Shown here: positions 51,673-61,761 of the stretch, in pieces | Numbering within the stretch: position 1 is the first letter of the stretch | Layout of the letters: the number at the start of each line of letters is the position of its first letter | Source: Pseudomonas sp. MYb185 | GTDB taxonomy: Bacteria; Pseudomonadota; Gammaproteobacteria; Pseudomonadales; Pseudomonadaceae | DNA: 64,000 bases | Reading direction: 5' to 3' | NCBI RefSeq assembly: GCF_002979975.1 | Contig: NZ_PCQD01000002.1 | Location: forward strand, 1 to 64,000 | The notes under the pieces: model-generated | What the model was told of the DNA's origin: nothing | What the model saw: only the letters and a program-made list of their open reading frames with translations | Databases searched by the model: none | Translations under genes and position numbers: made by a program

Positions 51673-52736
51673 CAGATTTCGCTTTCCAGTCCGCCGCCCG
51701 GCTCATCAGTCAACAGCACCAGCTCGTGCAGTACCGCCGTGGCAAAACAGCCGGTGGGCAGGGTGAATTCAATTTCAAGGCTATCCGGTGCGGGATAATG
51801 CCACGTCAGGCCGGTAATGGGGAGCCGAAGAATACGCCGCTGCTGCTCCAGTCCGGCACTTTCCAACCATTGACACAGCTGCGGCTCGGCTACTGCCAGG
51901 CGCTGCTCCAGCTGCAGCACCTCGGCAGCCACCGGCGCAGCCCCCGTGCCCCACAGGGGGCCGGTAGCATGCACGTCCAGTTCGTCGAAGCGCCGATCGT
52001 CGGCAGCCAGACGCTCGGCAGCGAAATGGCTGCGACTGTCGGTGAAGGCCAGACAGTCGCCGGGTAGCATGCGATTCCAACTGCCATCGGCTACCCGCTG
52101 TGCCAACAGCTGATTGAACAGCAGACTGCGCGCCGTGGACAGCAACCGCGAGCGGGTACCACGGGCCGGCGGCAAGGCACCGCGCTCGGCCCACTGCCGC
52201 GCCTGCTGGACATTACCGCCATCACGACCGAAGCGCTGCGGGCCAAAATAGTTCGGCACACCGAGTTCGGCTATACGCCGCAACCGCACATCCAGCAGCT
52301 CGGAGTCGGCCTGCAAGCTGCTCAGGCGGATGACGAAGCGATTGGCCCGATGGGCGCCGCGTTGCAGCTTGCGCGAATGGCGACCGCTGGCCAGACAGCG
52401 CAGGTTTTCATGCCACACGGCAGACAGATCCGGATCGGCGCGACCCGGCAGTTGCAGGCTGAACCACTGGCTGGTGACGGCACGACGGTCCTTGAGCCCG
52501 GCATAGCTGACATCCTTGAGCTTGATGCCCGCCTGGCGGGCCAACAGCCTGGCGACCTCCTCGGTATTCAGGTCACACTTTTCGATCAGCAACCACAGGT
52601 GCTCGCCCTGCCCACTCAACTCGATATCCAGCACCTCGGTGACCCGAAAGTCCGCCGGCTGCGCCTTGAGCACCGCCTGCCCGCAGGGTTCACCGTGGGC
52701 CCGCGGCCCCAGCCATTGGCTGTCGCTATCGCTCAC
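51672..52736 (-). CDS. truD: tRNA pseudouridine(13) synthase
   Basis: 354 residues. It isomerises U13 in tRNA-Glu. TruD signatures: [22 protein letters not shown], the catalytic-loop region [21 protein letters not shown] and [26 protein letters not shown] 52736 starts it inside the ispF stop (GTGA). Coupled on both sides in ispF-truD-surE. Confidence 0.95.
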   Translation of the reverse strand: MSDSDSQWLGPRAHGEPCGQAVLKAQPADFRVTEVLDIELSGQGEHLWLLIEKCDLNTEEVARLLARQAGIKLKDVSYAGLKDRRAVTSQWFSLQLPGRADPDLSAVWHENLRCLASGRHSRKLQRGAHRANRFVIRLSSLQADSELLDVRLRRIAELGVPNYFGPQRFGRDGGNVQQARQWAERGALPPARGTRSRLLSTARSLLFNQLLAQRVADGSWNRMLPGDCLAFTDSRSHFAAERLAADDRRFDELDVHATGPLWGTGAAPVAAEVLQLEQRLAVAEPQLCQWLESAGLEQQRRILRLPITGLTWHYPAPDSLEIEFTLPTGCFATAVLHELVLLTDEPGGGLESEI

Positions 52737-53206
52737 AGCGCCAGCAGCAGGGCTACCGCATGTACGGCGATCCCCTCCTGGCGACCGACGAACCCCAGTT
52801 TCTCGGTCGTGGTGGCCTTGATGTTGACCTGATCCAGTTCCACCTGCAGGTCGGCCGCCACCCGCTCACGCATCGATTCGATATGCGGTGCCAGTTTTGG
52901 TGCCTGTGCCGCAATGGTGACGTCCACATTGCCGACCTTCCAGCCCTTGGCATGCACCAGCGACAGTGCGTGGCGCAACAACACCCGGCTGTCGGCACCG
53001 GCAAACTGCGGGTCGGTATCGGGAAAATGCCGGCCGATATCCCCCAGCGCCGCAGCGCCGAGGATCGCATCGGTCAGCGCGTGCAGTACCACATCACCAT
53101 CGGAATGGGCCACCAGCCCGCGGTCGTGCGGGATCTGCAGCCCGCCCAGGGTGATGAAGTCGCCATCACCGAAACGGTGAACGTCGTAGCCGTGACCAAT
53201 ACGCAT
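52733..53206 (-). CDS. ispF: 2-C-methyl-D-erythritol 2,4-cyclodiphosphate synthase
   Basis: 157 residues, the IspF length. It makes the cyclic diphosphate of the MEP isoprenoid pathway. [15 protein letters not shown] carries the zinc ligands (Asp, His), [18 protein letters not shown] the third, and the C-terminal [20 protein letters not shown] is typical. ATG 53206 follows AGG; the frame open to 53482 runs into repeat elements and is not coding. In P. aeruginosa ispD lies next to it; here repeats follow instead. Confidence 0.96.
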   Translation of the reverse strand: MRIGHGYDVHRFGDGDFITLGGLQIPHDRGLVAHSDGDVVLHALTDAILGAAALGDIGRHFPDTDPQFAGADSRVLLRHALSLVHAKGWKVGNVDVTIAAQAPKLAPHIESMRERVAADLQVELDQVNIKATTTEKLGFVGRQEGIAVHAVALLLAL

Positions 53207-53360
53207 GAAAGACCTGCCCTGCTGAAAACGAAGGACAGATCTTACAGTGTGCAGATGACGGGCAGAAGCACTTTGCTCAGGCTGAGGTGATCCCTGATAA
53301 CTGGCCATGCTGTTCGCCCAGGTTTGGACGCTCACTTGATCCGCGGCATGTTCCGAGTGT

Positions 53361-53473
53361 CCTATGCACCGGGAACCACCTGTCTGCGACACGCCGTGAA
53401 CCCATCCCTGGGGGCTCGTTGATGCCATCCCTGGCATCAAACGGTCGCAGACAGGTGGTTCCCGGCGCATAGG
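53361..53473. mobile_element. Long palindromic MITE-like element, copy 1
   Basis: The arms 53361-53390 and 53444-53473 are inverted with one mismatch over 30 bases. The core (around 53391-53443) reads ACACCGCGTGAA-like GCCGTGAACCCATCCCTGGG, then GCCATCCCTGGC and ACGGTCGC. It matches the core of copy 2 in reverse. No coding capacity. With copy 2 it fills most of the 488-base ispF-fghA spacer; 53207-53360 shows nothing else. Confidence 0.7.
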
Positions 53474-53527
53474 TGCAAGCATTGAGTGGCTGAAGGTTTG
53501 AAAACCATCAGCAGCATGAAATTTTGC

Positions 53528-53642
53528 GGAACAGGTTGGCCGGCAGGGTTGGGCCGACCGTCTGCCGCCAGGGATGGCGGCAGCGAGCCTACAGGGATGT
53601 ATTCACGGCGTGTCGGCACGGCCCTGCCGGCCAACCTGTTCC
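53528..53642. mobile_element. Long palindromic MITE-like element, copy 2 (inverted)
   Basis: The 21-base arms 53528-53548 and 53622-53642 are perfect inverted repeats. The reverse complement of the core (ACACGCCGTGAATACATCCC...CGCCATCCCTGGCG...GACGGTCGG) is closely similar to copy 1, but the outer arms differ. Probably two members of one repeat family inserted in opposite orientations. Confidence 0.7.
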
Positions 53643-53694
53643 TTGCAGGTTCTGGAAACAACCAAGCCTGGAATGAACGATATTACCAACCACC

Positions 53695-54546
53695 CTACCC
53701 CTTGAGCGCCCGGGCGTGATGGCGCAGGTGATCATCGATAAAGCTGGCGATGAAGAAGTAGCTGTGGTCGTAACCGGGCTGGCGTCTCAGGGTCAGCGGG
53801 TAGCCGGCAGCTTCCGCGGCGGCCTCCAGCACCTCCGGCTTGAGCTGCTCGGCAAGGAAGTTGTCGGCCTCGCCCTGGTCGATCAGCAGCGGCAGGCGCT
53901 CGCTGGCGGTGGCGATCAGCTCGCAGCTGTCCCACTGCTTCCACTGCTCGCGGCCATCACCCAGGTAGTTGCTAAAGGCTTTCTGGCCCCAGGGGCAGTT
54001 GATCGGATTGACGATCGGCGCGAAGGCCGATACCGACCGGTAGCGTCCCGGGTTCTTCAAGGCGCAGACCAGCGCACCGTGGCCGCCCATGGAGTGGCCG
54101 CTGATGGCGCGCCGGTCCGACACCGGGAAGTTGGCCTCGACCAGCGCCGGCAGCTCGTCGACCACATAGTCGTACATCTGGTAGTGCCGGGCCCAGGGCT
54201 GCTGGGTGGCGTTGACATAGAAGCCGGCACCCAGGCCGAAGTCCCAGGCCGCCTCGGGGTCATCCGCCACGCCTTCGCCCCGCGGGCTGGTATCGGGCGC
54301 TACTATGGCCATGCCCAGTTCCGCCGCCAGACGTTGGGCGCCAGCCTTCTGCACGAAGTTCTCATCGTTGCAGGTCAGCCCCGACAGCCAGTACAGCACC
54401 GGCAGCGGCTCGCCCTGGTCCGCCTGCGGCGGCAGGAAGATCGCGAAGACCATGTCGCACCCCAGCACCTGCGAGCGGTGCCGGTAGCGCTTCTGCCAGC
54501 CACCGAAACACTTGTTGGCTGACACCAGTTCAATAGCAGAGTCCAT
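53695..54546 (-). CDS. fghA: S-formylglutathione hydrolase
   Basis: 283 residues, esterase D family. It hydrolyses S-formylglutathione to formate and glutathione, the second step of formaldehyde detoxification. The nucleophile elbow is [30 protein letters not shown] and the N-terminal [20 protein letters not shown] are typical. ATG 54546 follows GAGGAG at eight bases. It lies 99 bases downstream of frmA; a perfect GGGCGGGCC/GGCCCGCCC hairpin (54614-54634) sits between them. Confidence 0.95.
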   Translation of the reverse strand: MDSAIELVSANKCFGGWQKRYRHRSQVLGCDMVFAIFLPPQADQGEPLPVLYWLSGLTCNDENFVQKAGAQRLAAELGMAIVAPDTSPRGEGVADDPEAAWDFGLGAGFYVNATQQPWARHYQMYDYVVDELPALVEANFPVSDRRAISGHSMGGHGALVCALKNPGRYRSVSAFAPIVNPINCPWGQKAFSNYLGDGREQWKQWDSCELIATASERLPLLIDQGEADNFLAEQLKPEVLEAAAEAAGYPLTLRRQPGYDHSYFFIASFIDDHLRHHARALKG

Positions 54547-54613
54547 CTTCAAACTCCTCAGCAAAATGCAGCAACCCATTGGACGTACGGCACGTTGCCG
54601 CCGCCCCCGGCCA

Positions 54614-54634
54614 GGGCGGGCCAGCGGCCCGCCC
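54614..54634 (-). repeat. Intercistronic hairpin between frmA and fghA
   Basis: GGGCGGGCC and GGCCCGCCC are perfect 9-base arms with a 3-base loop, 11 bases past the frmA stop. No T run follows leftward, so read-through into fghA is likely. Confidence 0.5.
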
Positions 54635-54645
54635 TGCAGCTCGGA

Positions 54646-55845
<1,200 letters not shown>

Positions 55846-55885
55846 TTAATGCTACATGGGGATAATCAATGCGGGTTTCGCAAAC

Positions 55886-56806
55886 ATGAGCCGCTGGAGC
55901 GGGCTGGATGAATTCGTCTGCGTAGCCGAGCTCGGCCATTTCAGCGGCGCAGCCACCAAGCTTGGCGTCTCCTCCTCGCATGTCAGTCGGCAGATCGCCC
56001 GGCTGGAAGATCGCCTGCAGACCCGGTTGTTCTACCGCAGCACCCGCCGGGTAACCCTGACCGAAGCCGGGCAGACCTTCCTGCAACATTGCCAGCGTCT
56101 GCAGGATGCACGGGACGAAGCCGTGCAGGCGGTCACCGACCTGTCCAGCGAACCCAAGGGGCTGCTGCGCATGACCTGCTCGGTGGCCTATGGCGAGGAG
56201 TTCATCATGCCGCTGGTCAACGATTTCATGCAGCAGCATCCCCAACTGCGCATCGAGATGACACTGACCAACCAGACCCTGGATCTGCTGCATGGCCAGT
56301 TCGACCTGGCCATCCGCCTGGGGCGACTGCAGGATTCGCGACTGGTCGCGACCCGCCTGGCGCCGCGACGCATGTTCCTGTGCGCGGCACCCGCTTATCT
56401 CGAGCGTCATGGCGCGCCACACAGCCTCTCCGAACTGCCGCGGCACAACTGCCTGATCGGCAGCAGCGATACCTGGAGCTTCGCCGAATCCGGACGCGAG
56501 GTGCCGGTACGGGTCCAGGGCGACTGGCGTTGCAACAGCGGTCGTGCGGTACTGGATGCGGCACTTCGTGGCTTCGGCCTGTGCCAATTGCCCGACTATT
56601 ATGTGCAGGAACATCTGCGCAGCGGCGCATTGCGCGCCCTGCTCAGCCACCACCAGCCACCGCATACGGCGGTCTGGGCCCTGTATCCGCAGCAGCGGCA
56701 CCTGTCACCCAAGGTCAGGAAGCTGGTGGAGCATCTGAAAAACGGACTGGGGCAGCGGCTGGAGTATCAGCTCCTGCCACCGGCGACGGTCCCGACCACA
56801 AAATAG
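55886..56806 (+). CDS. gfnR: LysR-type regulator of glutathione-dependent formaldehyde detoxification
   Basis: 306 residues from ATG 55886 (MSRWSGLDEF); an in-frame ATG at 55856 would add ten residues without family sequence. The N-terminal helix-turn-helix reads FSGAATKLGVSSSHVSRQIARLEDRL. Divergent from frmA-fghA in the same order as PA3630 (gfnR), PA3629 and PA3628 in P. aeruginosa, so control of that operon is likely. No clear Shine-Dalgarno is seen. The stop lies in a perfect GCGCAGGC/GCCTGCGC palindrome (56806-56825). Confidence 0.85.
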   Translation: MSRWSGLDEFVCVAELGHFSGAATKLGVSSSHVSRQIARLEDRLQTRLFYRSTRRVTLTEAGQTFLQHCQRLQDARDEAVQAVTDLSSEPKGLLRMTCSVAYGEEFIMPLVNDFMQQHPQLRIEMTLTNQTLDLLHGQFDLAIRLGRLQDSRLVATRLAPRRMFLCAAPAYLERHGAPHSLSELPRHNCLIGSSDTWSFAESGREVPVRVQGDWRCNSGRAVLDAALRGFGLCQLPDYYVQEHLRSGALRALLSHHQPPHTAVWALYPQQRHLSPKVRKLVEHLKNGLGQRLEYQLLPPATVPTTK

Positions 56807-56830
56807 CGCAGGCCATGGCCTGCGCGTAAC

Positions 56831-56859
56831 ACAAAAAAGGGAGCCCGAAGGCTCCCCTT
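56831..56859 (-). terminator. Rho-independent terminator of the DUF4168 gene
   Basis: GGGAGCC, loop CGAA, GGCTCCC, with a T tract when read leftward. It lies 19 bases past the stop of the DUF4168 gene and may also stop gfnR transcripts. Confidence 0.85.
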
Positions 56860-56877
56860 GTACTGTACTGTTCGACC

Positions 56878-57258
56878 TTACTTGAGGTCTTCAGCACGCT
56901 GCTGCAGTTCCGGGTCGGTCTGCATGCGAGTGGCGATTTCGTTATAGGTAGGCACGTCCAGGTCGGCGTCCTGTACCGCTTCGACCATCTTTTCCTGTGC
57001 TTCGAGCTGCAATTGCTGCGCTTCTTCCTGATCTTCGGCCTTGCTCAGCTTCTCGGAGAATTCGTCACGGATCTCCGATACCTCGTCATCGGCCTTGACG
57101 AACTTCTTCAGGTTGTCATCGCTGATGGGGGCAGCAGCGGGCTGACCCTGTTCGTATTGCTGAGGAGCAGTACCCTCGGCCTGGGCCATGACAGCGGGCG
57201 CACCGATACCGAAGGTGGCAAAAGCGATGGCGGCGGTCAGTGTCTTGAGGTTGTTCAT
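56878..57258 (-). CDS. Secreted DUF4168 domain protein
   Basis: 126 residues. A signal peptide ends at VMAQA (about residue 26), then a Gln/Pro/Ala-rich linker and a short helical, acidic domain (FVKADDEVSEIRDEFSEKLSKAEDQEEA through MVEAVQDADLDVPTYNEIATRMQTDPELQQRAEDL) that fits DUF4168. The function is unknown; likely periplasmic. ATG 57258 follows AAGGAG. A sigma-54-like promoter precedes it and a sigma-54-type two-component pair is divergent, so it is a candidate target of that system. Confidence 0.82.
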   Translation of the reverse strand: MNNLKTLTAAIAFATFGIGAPAVMAQAEGTAPQQYEQGQPAAAPISDDNLKKFVKADDEVSEIRDEFSEKLSKAEDQEEAQQLQLEAQEKMVEAVQDADLDVPTYNEIATRMQTDPELQQRAEDLK

Positions 57259-57295
57259 GGGTGCATCTCCTTCTGTTGAAAGTAATCTGATCTAT

Positions 57296-57311
57296 CCATG
57301 AACCGTGCCAG
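57296..57311 (-). promoter_or_regulatory. Candidate sigma-54 promoter of the DUF4168 gene
   Basis: Leftward, CTGGCACG-GTTC-ATGG: the -24 element is perfect, the -12 element keeps TG but not TTGC, and the spacing is correct. The transcript would start about 26 bases before the ATG. The divergent NtrC-type regulator makes it worth testing. Confidence 0.4.
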
Positions 57312-57425
57312 AATGCATGAAAAACCTGTAACACATTGATTTATAAATATATAAACTCAAATAAGGGAAATTTAAAGCTGCATCAAAGCTGCGTCTTCCG
57401 CAAATAATGTGTATACATACTGCAC

Positions 57426-58946
57426 ATGAGCAAAAAAGACCCGGTCAAAATGAACACATCTTCGACCTCCCGCTATCACTTCGGCATCAGTGGCCTGCAG
57501 CGAACCCTGCTGCTGTTCGTGGTGCTGCCGCTGGTACTGTTCACCGCCCTGGGTATTCGCTTCGGTCTGGGGCAGGCCAGCCAGTTCCAGGAACAGCGCC
57601 TGAAGAACGATCTGGAGCTGATCGGCCGGGCCATCAGCATCCCGGTCGGCACCGCCCTGGACAAGGGCGACATGCACGCCGTGGAGCTGGCACTGGGCTC
57701 GGTGTTCGTGCTCGGCGAGGTCTACGGTGCCTCGGTGTTCGATGTTGCCGGCAACCGCATCGCCTCGGCCGGGATTACCGAAACCGACCTGACCGGCACC
57801 ACCATTCCCGATCGCATCCGTACCACCGGGGAAGGCCAGGAAGCCTTCAGCCGGGTCGCCGGACGCAGCCTGTTCTCCCACTTCCTGCCGCTATTCGATG
57901 CCGCCGGGCAGATCCAGGGGCTGATCCAGATCACCCGCCGGGCCAGCGATTTCGGCCATGCCCTGCAACAGCTGACCATCATTGCCTGGCTGGTATGGGG
58001 CTCGTTCAGCCTGGTGATCCTCGCCGGCGTACTGCTTGGCCATTACGGCGGTGTCGGCCGCCATGTCGATAAGCTGCTGAAACACATGCAACGTGTTGCC
58101 GGTGGCGACCTGTCGCACCGCGCCGCACTGGACGGACCGAGTGAAGTGGCCAGTCTCGCCCGCGGCCTGAACCATATGCTCGACAGCATCGAGCAGGCGC
58201 ACCGCGACCTGGACGAGCACCGCGCCGCAGAAACCCAACTGGTGGCGCGACTCAAGGATAACGAGAAGATGGTTGCCATCGGCAGCATGGCCCGCGGTAT
58301 CGCCCATGAACTGGGTGCCCCCCTGAGTGTGATCGATGGTCGGGCCCGGCGCCTGGAACGCTCCGGCAGCCTGGATGAACAGCAACTGCGCAATGTTGCC
58401 GGCATCCGTAGCCAGGTCGGGCGTCTGACCCGTACCGTGCGTCAGTTGCTGGACTACTGCCGGCCCGCCGCCACCCAGCCCCGGGAGTTGACCCCGCAGG
58501 TACTGATCGAGGGCGTCATCGAAGCCATCCGTCCGGAACTGGAAGCCGGTGACCGCAGCCTGCAGACTCGCATCCCTGCGGACCTGCCCGCCTTCTGTGG
58601 GGACGCCGGACGCCTGGAACTGGCGCTGTTGAACCTGCTGCGCAATGCCCTGCAGGCCTCGACCAGCCAGATCGGGATCGCTGCCGAGGCCGACGCCCAG
58701 AGCCTGACCATTCGCGTCAGCGATGACGGCCCCGGCCTGCCAGCGGAACACGACCTGTCCACCCTGCTCGAACCCTTCTTCACCACCAAATCACCCGGTG
58801 AAGGTACCGGCCTGGGCCTGGCCATAGTGCAAGCGGTCGCCGAAGAGCATGGCGGCCATCTCAGCCTGGCCAACCAGGCCGGCGGTGGTTGCGAAGCACG
58901 CCTGCAACTACCACTGACCGGCAATACCAAGGAAGCCACAGCATGA
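57426..58946 (+). CDS. Membrane sensor histidine kinase (HAMP, HisKA, HATPase)
   Basis: 506 residues. The N-terminal helix (about 27-47), a periplasmic sensing domain, a second helix (about 187-207) and a HAMP region (GVGRHVDKLLKHMQRVAGGDLSHRAA) are followed by the phosphorylation box GIAHELGAPLSVIDGRARR (His294) and an ATP-binding domain with SDDGPGLPAEHD and GEGTGLGLAIV. The signal is unknown. It is coupled to the response regulator gene by ATGA. The start could be ATG 57426 or 57450; neither has a good ribosome-binding site. Confidence 0.9.
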   Translation: MSKKDPVKMNTSSTSRYHFGISGLQRTLLLFVVLPLVLFTALGIRFGLGQASQFQEQRLKNDLELIGRAISIPVGTALDKGDMHAVELALGSVFVLGEVYGASVFDVAGNRIASAGITETDLTGTTIPDRIRTTGEGQEAFSRVAGRSLFSHFLPLFDAAGQIQGLIQITRRASDFGHALQQLTIIAWLVWGSFSLVILAGVLLGHYGGVGRHVDKLLKHMQRVAGGDLSHRAALDGPSEVASLARGLNHMLDSIEQAHRDLDEHRAAETQLVARLKDNEKMVAIGSMARGIAHELGAPLSVIDGRARRLERSGSLDEQQLRNVAGIRSQVGRLTRTVRQLLDYCRPAATQPRELTPQVLIEGVIEAIRPELEAGDRSLQTRIPADLPAFCGDAGRLELALLNLLRNALQASTSQIGIAAEADAQSLTIRVSDDGPGLPAEHDLSTLLEPFFTTKSPGEGTGLGLAIVQAVAEEHGGHLSLANQAGGGCEARLQLPLTGNTKEATA

Positions 58947-60319
58947 CCCATAGCGAACATATATTGCTGGTCGAGGATGATCGCGGCCTGCGCGAATTGC
59001 TGCAGGAGGAGCTGGAAGCCGAAGGCTACCGGGTCAGCGCCTGCGCCGACGCCGAAACCGGGGTGCAACTGCTGCACAAGCAGACTCCCGATCTGCTGGT
59101 CAGCGATCTGCGCCTGCCCGGTGCCGATGGCCTGAGTCTGCTGCCGGCCTTGCGCCAATGCAGCATGCCACCGGCGGTACTGATCATCACCGCCTTCGGC
59201 TCGGTACAACAGGCGGTCAAGGCACTGCAGGCCGGCGCCGATGACTTCCTGACCAAGCCACTGGAAATGGACCACTTCCTGCTGACGGTCGGCCGCCTGC
59301 TGGAGAACCGCCGGCTGCGCAACGAGGTTCAGCACTATCGCAGCCTGCTGGCGGTGGAGCAGTTCAATGGCATCATCGGTCAGAGCCCGGCCATGCAGCA
59401 GCTGTTTCACCAGATCCGCCAGATCGCCTCTGCCGATGGGCCGGTGCTGGTGCAGGGTGAAAGCGGTACCGGCAAGGAGCTGGTGGCCCGCGCCCTGCAT
59501 GACCAGAGCGCCCGCCGGGACGGCCCTTATATGGTGGTCAATTGCGGGGGCATTCCCAGCGAGCTGATGGAAAGCGAATTCTTCGGCCACGCCGCCGGCG
59601 CCTTCACCGGTGCCCGTAACCAGCGCGCCGGACTGTTCCAGCAGGCCGATGGCGGCACCCTGCTGCTCGACGAGCTGGGCGAAATGCCGCTGGCGCTGCA
59701 GGCCAAGCTGCTGCGGGTACTGCAGGATGGCAAGCTGCGCCCGGTCGGCAGCGACCATGAGATGCAGGTGGATGTACGCATCATCGCCGCCACCAATCGC
59801 AACCTGACCGAGGCGGTGGCCGATGGCAGCTTCCGAGAAGATCTGTTCTACCGCCTGGAAACCTTCGCCCTGCAGGTACCACCGCTGCGTGCCCGCGGCG
59901 ACGATGTCCAGCGCCTGGCGGAATTCTTCCTGACCCGCTTCAATGCCCGCCAGCAACGCCGTATCCAGGGCTTCAGCGACGCGGCACTGGCGGCGCTGCA
60001 GCGCTATGCCTTTCCCGGCAATGTACGCGAATTGCAGAATGCCGTGGAGCGCGCCGCGACGTTCTGCGACACGACGCTGATCGAGGTGCGCCACCTGCCC
60101 CAGCGCATCGTCGAACATCCCACGGAGCAGCCGGCCATGCCGCTGGCCGAAGCCACTCCAACGCTGCCCGGCGACGGCGAGGCGGGCGATCTGCCAAGCC
60201 TGGAAACCGTGCAGCGCAACTATATCCACCAGGTGCTGCAGGCCACCGGCGGCAACAAGCGTCGCGCCGCCGACATCCTCGGCATCACCCGCCGCACCCT
60301 GTATCGCTGGCTGGAATGA
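58943..60319 (+). CDS. NtrC-family sigma-54-dependent response regulator
   Basis: 458 residues. Receiver domain with phospho-acceptor Asp55 (LLVSDLRLPGADG), AAA+ domain with Walker A GESGTGKE (172-179), the sigma-54 contact loop GAFTGA (219-224), Walker B LLLDELGEMPL, and a C-terminal Fis-type helix-turn-helix (GNKRRAADILGITRRTLYRWL). Since GAFTGA is intact it should activate sigma-54 promoters. ATG 58943 overlaps the kinase stop. Target genes are unknown; the nearest sigma-54-like site is upstream of the divergent DUF4168 gene. Confidence 0.93.
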   Translation: MTHSEHILLVEDDRGLRELLQEELEAEGYRVSACADAETGVQLLHKQTPDLLVSDLRLPGADGLSLLPALRQCSMPPAVLIITAFGSVQQAVKALQAGADDFLTKPLEMDHFLLTVGRLLENRRLRNEVQHYRSLLAVEQFNGIIGQSPAMQQLFHQIRQIASADGPVLVQGESGTGKELVARALHDQSARRDGPYMVVNCGGIPSELMESEFFGHAAGAFTGARNQRAGLFQQADGGTLLLDELGEMPLALQAKLLRVLQDGKLRPVGSDHEMQVDVRIIAATNRNLTEAVADGSFREDLFYRLETFALQVPPLRARGDDVQRLAEFFLTRFNARQQRRIQGFSDAALAALQRYAFPGNVRELQNAVERAATFCDTTLIEVRHLPQRIVEHPTEQPAMPLAEATPTLPGDGEAGDLPSLETVQRNYIHQVLQATGGNKRRAADILGITRRTLYRWLE

Positions 60320-60370
60320 GGTCGGGCAGCTCGCTCAGCCACCATTCCGGGCACTGATTGCCAGTTCGCT

Positions 60371-60414
60371 GGCGCGCCACACCCCATACCGGGTTGTCGC
60401 GCCCCTGCGCAATG
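60371..60414. repeat. Dispersed intergenic repeat, copy B
   Basis: This shares GGCGCGCnACACCCC and ATACCGGGTTGTCG with copy A at 13803-13853, but lacks a six-base spacer present there. Noncoding. Confidence 0.6.
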
Positions 60415-60448
60415 ACATCCAGGGCACCGCCCCATGGAATGGGTGGGC

Positions 60449-60464
60449 TTTACAGTTTCTTTAC
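60449..60464 (+). promoter_or_regulatory. TTTAC-N6-TTTAC direct repeat upstream of macA
   Basis: Two TTTAC copies 11 bases apart lie 78-93 bases before the macA ATG, the arrangement bound by OmpR-family regulators (CpxR sites read GTAAA-N5-GTAAA on the other strand). A TTGACA follows at 60481. The regulator is not identified. Confidence 0.35.
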
Positions 60465-60541
60465 CCAGCCGGCGCCCCGATTGACACTCGCCCTCGGTAC
60501 ACTGTGCGCCATTGCCCCAACTGCAGCTAAGGAATCTCTGT

Positions 60542-61759
60542 ATGGCACCTTCCCGGCGTTTTCTCTGGTTGCTCGCCGCCCTGGCGATCATTGCCGGATT
60601 GCTCTGGTATTTCTGGCTTGGCGCCAACAACAAGACACCCGAGCTGGTCAGCGCCCCGGTCGAGCGTACCGATATAGAAGACAGTGTCACCGCCCTCGGC
60701 ACCCTCGAGCCGCTCAACTATGTCGACGTCGGTACCCAGGTCTCCGGTCAGCTCAAGGTGCTGCACGTGATCGAGGGTGAACAGGTCGAGGAAGGTCAGT
60801 TGCTGGCGGAGATCGATCCGACCATCTATCTGGCCAAGGTCGAGGCGACGGAAGCCCAGCTGGAAAACCTCAAGGCCCAGCTCACTGACCGCGAAGCCAC
60901 CCAGGTGCTGGCGCGCCTGCAGGCCGAGCGCCAGCGCAACCTGATCAAGCTCGATGCCACCAGCCAGGAGTCGGTCGAGCAGGCCGATGCCAGCCTGCGC
61001 TCGGCCACCGCCCAGATCGCCGCGCTCAAGGCACAGATCCGTCAGCTCGAATCCCAGCTCAAGGAAGCCCAGGCTGACCTCAGCTATACCCGCATCTATG
61101 CCCCGATGAGCGGCACCGTGGTCGACCAGTTGGCCAACCAGGGCCAGACCCTGAACGCCAACCAGACCGCCCCGATCATCGTGCAGATCGCCGACCTGAG
61201 TACCATGACCGTGCGTACCCAGGTGTCCGAGGCGGACATCACCCAGCTGCGGGTCGGCATGCCGGTGTGGTTCACCACCCTCGGTCAGCCGGACGTGCGC
61301 CGTGAGGGCATACTGCGGCAGATCCTGCCAACTCCGGAAGTGGTCAATAACGTGGTGCTGTTCAATGCCCTGTTCGATGTACCCAACCCCGATGGCAAGC
61401 TGCTGCCACAGATGAGCGCCCAGGTCTTCTTCGTCAAGGCCGCTGCCGAGGGCGTGCTCAGTGTGCCGGTCGCCGCCCTGCAACCAGCCAGCCGGCGGCC
61501 GGGGCAAGCCCCCGCCTCTGGCGCCGCGCGGGGTGCCAATGCCGAACGTGCCGCCCCCCCTGAAACCGGCAGACGCTACCGGGTGCAGGTACTGGAGAAT
61601 GGCCAACCGCAGGAACGCATGATCACCGTCGGGGTCATGACCCGGGTCAGTGCCGAGGTGCTCGATGGCCTGGAGGAAGGTGAAGAAGTGGTGATTGCCG
61701 GCGGTAGCCCGGGCCCTTCGGCGCCACAGGCCAACCGTATGCCGCGGCCGAGATTCTGA
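60542..61759 (+). CDS. macA: MacA-type periplasmic adaptor (PvdR-like)
   Basis: 405 residues. An N-terminal anchor (about 7-26), lipoyl/barrel segments ([39 protein letters not shown]) and a coiled hairpin (about 95-180) define an ABC-linked membrane fusion protein. It connects MacB to an outer-membrane channel. ATG 60542 follows AAGGA; the ten residues open upstream are unlikely. P. aeruginosa PvdR, which exports pyoverdine, is the same type, but no siderophore genes are visible here. Confidence 0.88.
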   Translation: MAPSRRFLWLLAALAIIAGLLWYFWLGANNKTPELVSAPVERTDIEDSVTALGTLEPLNYVDVGTQVSGQLKVLHVIEGEQVEEGQLLAEIDPTIYLAKVEATEAQLENLKAQLTDREATQVLARLQAERQRNLIKLDATSQESVEQADASLRSATAQIAALKAQIRQLESQLKEAQADLSYTRIYAPMSGTVVDQLANQGQTLNANQTAPIIVQIADLSTMTVRTQVSEADITQLRVGMPVWFTTLGQPDVRREGILRQILPTPEVVNNVVLFNALFDVPNPDGKLLPQMSAQVFFVKAAAEGVLSVPVAALQPASRRPGQAPASGAARGANAERAAPPETGRRYRVQVLENGQPQERMITVGVMTRVSAEVLDGLEEGEEVVIAGGSPGPSAPQANRMPRPRF

Positions 61760-61761
61760 GC

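Noticed and set aside
53207-53482. N-terminal extension of ispF to 53482
   Set aside because: The added residues come from the palindromic repeat region; ATG 53206 gives the standard IspF length and N-terminus.
58454-60229. A 591-codon frame opposite the two-component genes
   Set aside because: Antisense shadow; the + strand kinase and regulator have all catalytic motifs.
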